A DNA stretch of 8,284 nt from Clostridia bacterium. GTDB lineage: Bacteria; Bacillota_A; Clostridia; Christensenellales; Borkfalkiaceae. This document shows positions 6,055 to 8,284 of the stretch, in pieces. How positions within the stretch are numbered: position 1 is the first letter of the stretch; every line of letters starts with the position of its first letter. Under the pieces are notes generated by a model. It ran no database searches. It was given only the letters and a program-made list of their open reading frames with translations, and had not been told where the DNA came from. The position numbers were made by a program, and so were the translations under genes. The stretch is from contig JAFQBR010000036.1 in the NCBI GenBank assembly GCA_017399665.1, positions 1-8,284 of the forward strand. The letters are read 5' to 3'.

Positions 6055-6085
6055 AATCCACAGATAATCGAACTATAGACCAACT

Positions 6086-6103
6086 TTTTATAAATTTATA
6101 AAA
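6086..6103. repeat. 18-base perfect AT-only palindrome
   Basis: TTTTATAAATTTATAAAA reads the same on both strands and lies between a stop codon and a terminator. It may be an operator, a 3' end structure or simply AT-rich chance; nothing in the sequence decides. Confidence 0.4.
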
Positions 6104-6105
6104 TT

Positions 6106-6136
6106 AAAAACACGCTTTTTTATTAAGCGTGTTTTT
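6106..6136. terminator. Bidirectional intrinsic terminator between convergent genes
   Basis: A 12-base perfect stem (6106-6117 with 6125-6136, GC core ACACGCTT/AAGCGTGT) and 7-base loop, with T-runs on both strands (TTTTTGTTTT on plus, TTTTTAATTTT on minus). It serves the small plus gene ending at 6054 and the ComEC-like gene whose stop is at 6140-6142. Confidence 0.9.
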
Positions 6137-6139
6137 GTT

Positions 6140-7240
6140 TTAATCATTCTTAATAATACCTTCTTTACCAGAAATTAAATCGCTTGCAGATGCCCTTCTT
6201 TCCGTTGAAAAAGCATACTCACCATCTGGCTGAACGGTTAAAAGAATATCCCCTTGTAGATCCGTTCTATAAATTACTGCACTCACTTCAATAAGATGAT
6301 CTAAAGTGATTTGGCGCGGATGATTATACTTATTATTTTCCCCGCACATAATAACAGCTTCTTCAGGCTTAATCTTTTTAAGTAGCTCCCTTGAGGTGGA
6401 GCTTTCGCTTCCATGATGACCAACCTTTAAAACGTTTACGTCCGGAAAGGTTGCATAATACTTTAAAAGCTCATCTTCTACAACCATTTCAGCATCACCT
6501 GTAAACATTATACAAAAATCGCTGTACGTTAAAGTAAAAATGGGCGAATAGTCGTTTGCCTCAGAATACCCAATTTCGGGTATATTGGCAGTAGGTGTTA
6601 AAAAATCAATAGAATAACTGCTTTCAACCCCATTATAAGTAAAGACTTGAGAAAAATCACTATCCTTATTAAAATATTCCCAACCACACTTTTCATCAAG
6701 CAAAGCAGATAAAAAGTTTTTATAAGTTTTTGTTGAACAATTTTTCTTTTTAGTCGAGCTAGAAGGCATATTAAAGCTTTCTTCAAACTCATCTAAATCC
6801 TCACCGTTATAGTAAACGAAAGGTCTTAAGCAATAACTTACGTCAAAGGCTTCAAACACCTCTTGCATACCGTCAATATGGTCTGCGTCTGCGTGAGTTG
6901 CAAGCACCAAGGTTATTTCTTCTACCTTTAAATCATTCAAATAGTCAATAACGATATCCTCTTTTCCGTCATCCCCAGCATCAATAAGCATATTTTTGCC
7001 GTCTGGGAACTCAATAAAAATGCAATCCCCTTGCCCAACGTCTATAAAATGGATTTGCAAGATATCACTATTTGCAGTCGTTGCAGTATCCGTAAAGACT
7101 TGATTTATACCGCTAAATTTATCCTTTTCTTTCTCTTTATTATTGTAATAATAAAGCAAAGCGACGGCAAGAATAATTACAACTATTAACACGGTAATAA
7201 CGTCTGAAAAGGTGTTTTTCTTTTGTTTCTTTCTAGCCAT
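6140..7240 (-). CDS. Membrane-anchored ComEC-type metallo-beta-lactamase-fold hydrolase
   Basis: This 366-residue protein has a Lys/Arg-rich start, one membrane helix (about 13-32) and then a metallo-beta-lactamase domain (about 60-340), predicted outside the cell by charge bias. The domain is of the ComEC/Rec2 C-terminal type (COG2333): HFIDVGQGDCIFIEF (64-78), the metal motif THADADHIDG with His116, Asp118, Asp120 and His121, FTGDAE with Asp249, and LKVGHHGSESSTS with His275-His276, followed by NKYNHPR with His307. An Asp at the second metal-motif position (HxDxDH) is common in ComEC-like domains. In ComEC this domain is thought to degrade one DNA strand during uptake. There is no channel domain here, so the substrate is open: DNA, nucleotides or another phosphoester. 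TTAGGAG precedes the ATG. It follows the rRNA methyltransferase gene by 21 bases, so they are probably co-transcribed. Confidence 0.9.
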   Translation of the reverse strand: MARKKQKKNTFSDVITVLIVVIILAVALLYYYNNKEKEKDKFSGINQVFTDTATTANSDILQIHFIDVGQGDCIFIEFPDGKNMLIDAGDDGKEDIVIDYLNDLKVEEITLVLATHADADHIDGMQEVFEAFDVSYCLRPFVYYNGEDLDEFEESFNMPSSSTKKKNCSTKTYKNFLSALLDEKCGWEYFNKDSDFSQVFTYNGVESSYSIDFLTPTANIPEIGYSEANDYSPIFTLTYSDFCIMFTGDAEMVVEDELLKYYATFPDVNVLKVGHHGSESSTSRELLKKIKPEEAVIMCGENNKYNHPRQITLDHLIEVSAVIYRTDLQGDILLTVQPDGEYAFSTERRASASDLISGKEGIIKND

Positions 7241-7261
7241 AAAGCTCCTAAAATTTTATAG

Positions 7262-8284
7262 TTATATTACGTATAAAACGGCAACCTTTAAATAAATACT
7301 TTCTTCAAAGCCAATTAAGGATGCGTGATCCTTGCCCTGCGTGCGTAATTCTACCAGCTTAACTCTTTTACCGCTTTCGTGCGCGCTTTGGGCGAGCATT
7401 TCGGTAAACTGCTTAACAGAAACGTGCTGTGAACAGCTACAAGTAATTAAAAAACCGCCCGATTTAAGCAACTTAAGCGCTTGAATGTTGATGTCTTTAT
7501 ACCCTTTTAAGCCTTCTTTTACGGTATCTTTACTCTTTGTAAAAGCTGGCGGATCTAAAATAATGGTATCAAATGTTTCGCCCTCTTTGCGGTATTTTCT
7601 TAAAAGCTCAAAAACGTCTGCTTGAACGGGTGTAATGACCTTTTCAAGCCCGTTAAGCTTTGCGCTTTCCATAAGCATATCAAGCGCCCTTTGGCTTACG
7701 TCTGCGCTGTAAACGCTTTTTGCGCTGTGCTTTGCGCTACATAAAGAAAACCCGCCAAGATTACAAAAGCAATCTAAAACCTTTGCTCCTTTAACGTAAT
7801 GCTTTACGTTATCGCGGTTTTCCTTTTGGTCAAGGAAATAGCCTGTTTTTTGCCCTTCTATAATATCAACGTAAATGTCTAAGCCGTTTTCGTGAATTTT
7901 TACTTTGCTTGGGACTTCGCCGTATAAAACGCCCTTAGCTTCTAAAAGCCCTTCCTTTTTTCTAACAGAAACGTCGCTACGCTCGTAAATACCTTTGGGA
8001 TTAAAAATCTCTACCAAAATATCTACTATCATATCCTTACGCTTTTCCATACCAAGCGCAAGAAATTGACATGAAAGATAATCGCCGTATTTATCAACGA
8101 TTAAAGCAGGTAGCATATCTGCTTCGCCAAAAACTACTCTGTAATTATCACTATAACCTAATTTTAAGCGGTAATCGTTTGCAGCCTTTATACGGTTAAA
8201 GAAAAACTGTCGGTCAATTACTTCTTCTGTGTAAGAAAGAACTCTTACAATAATTTTTGAAAGGTGATTAATATAACCAAGGCA
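7262..8284 (-). CDS. RlmI-type class I SAM-dependent rRNA methyltransferase (N-terminus cut by window edge)
   Basis: Predicted 23S rRNA methyltransferase of the COG1092 family (E. coli RlmI makes m5C1962). The reading frame is open through the right edge. My translation of 8117-8284 adds about 56 residues before the internal Met at 8116, including GYINHLSKIIVRVLS and YRVVFGEADMLPALIVDKYG, which are typical of this family, so Met 8116 is not the start. About 340 residues are visible; the usual 390-400 implies that most of the N-terminal PUA domain is missing. In visible numbering, QKTGYFLDQ is at 144-152, the SAM-binding motif I DCFCNLGGFS at 171-180, motif IV DPPAF at 244-248 and the CSCS motif at 282-285. 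The C-terminus DHASLIGFEESIYLK fits the family's DHP...PE..YLK. It heads the operon with the ComEC-like gene. The exact target base cannot be assigned. Confidence 0.93.
   Translation of the reverse strand, partial: CLGYINHLSKIIVRVLSYTEEVIDRQFFFNRIKAANDYRLKLGYSDNYRVVFGEADMLPALIVDKYGDYLSCQFLALGMEKRKDMIVDILVEIFNPKGIYERSDVSVRKKEGLLEAKGVLYGEVPSKVKIHENGLDIYVDIIEGQKTGYFLDQKENRDNVKHYVKGAKVLDCFCNLGGFSLCSAKHSAKSVYSADVSQRALDMLMESAKLNGLEKVITPVQADVFELLRKYRKEGETFDTIILDPPAFTKSKDTVKEGLKGYKDINIQALKLLKSGGFLITCSCSQHVSVKQFTEMLAQSAHESGKRVKLVELRTQGKDHASLIGFEESIYLKVAVLYVI

Noticed and set aside
6598..6792. 64-codon minus-strand open frame within the ComEC-like gene
   Set aside because: It overlaps in another frame the middle of a gene with clear domain motifs and has no start signal.
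6874..6895. Asp in place of the second His in the HxHxDH motif as a sign of lost activity in the ComEC-like protein
   Set aside because: HxDxDH is a regular variant in ComEC-type domains and the other metal ligands are present.
8114..8116. Met at 8116 as start of the rRNA methyltransferase
   Set aside because: The frame stays open to the window edge and the upstream residues match the RlmI family, so this Met is internal.

Overview
The window looks like chromosomal DNA of a low-GC, Gram-positive bacterium of the Clostridia type, probably an uncultured anaerobe. Evidence for this is the AT-rich sequence with A/T-ending codons, mostly AGGAG-type ribosome binding sites, an Obg GTPase with the C-terminal OCT domain, a DUF3343 (putative Se/S carrier) protein next to a class V cysteine desulfurase of the EF2568 type, and compact intrinsic terminators. 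Genus cannot be told from the sequence. No rRNA, tRNA, transposase, CRISPR array or phage gene was seen. No stretch over 300 bases lacks a gene.

Left part (1-3801). On the minus strand a promoter near 3773-3801 drives nth (endonuclease III), then obgE (ribosome-associated GTPase) and yhbY (ribosome-associated RNA-binding protein). Further along the same strand is nadD (nicotinate-mononucleotide adenylyltransferase), which runs off the left edge. Between yhbY and nadD lies one gene on the opposite strand (648-1445), encoding a four-helix membrane protein whose middle domain looks like a degenerate Mrr/restriction-endonuclease fold. Its stop codon overlaps that of yhbY within a single TTAA, with no terminator between them. 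nadD has its own strong-looking promoter, spaced so that the mRNA would begin at the start codon (leaderless).

Middle part (3822-6136). A DUF3343 gene (minus) and a cysteine desulfurase gene (plus) diverge from a 77-base gap in which the two predicted -10 boxes overlap. The desulfurase leader also carries an ATG-TGA start-stop element behind a ribosome binding site. Next comes a divergent pair of small genes of unknown function (96 and 116 aa), closed by a strong bidirectional terminator.

Right part (6140-8284). A minus-strand operon contains an RlmI-type rRNA methyltransferase (N-terminus off the right edge) followed after 21 bases by a membrane-anchored metallo-beta-lactamase-fold protein related to the C-terminal domain of ComEC.

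Most genes are housekeeping: ribosome assembly and rRNA modification (obgE, yhbY, rlmI-like), DNA repair (nth), NAD synthesis (nadD) and sulfur/selenium mobilisation. The most unusual content is in gene arrangement and transcription/translation starts, plus the unknown membrane protein at 648-1445 and the small divergent pair at 5338-6054. No clear defence system or other new multi-gene system is visible.
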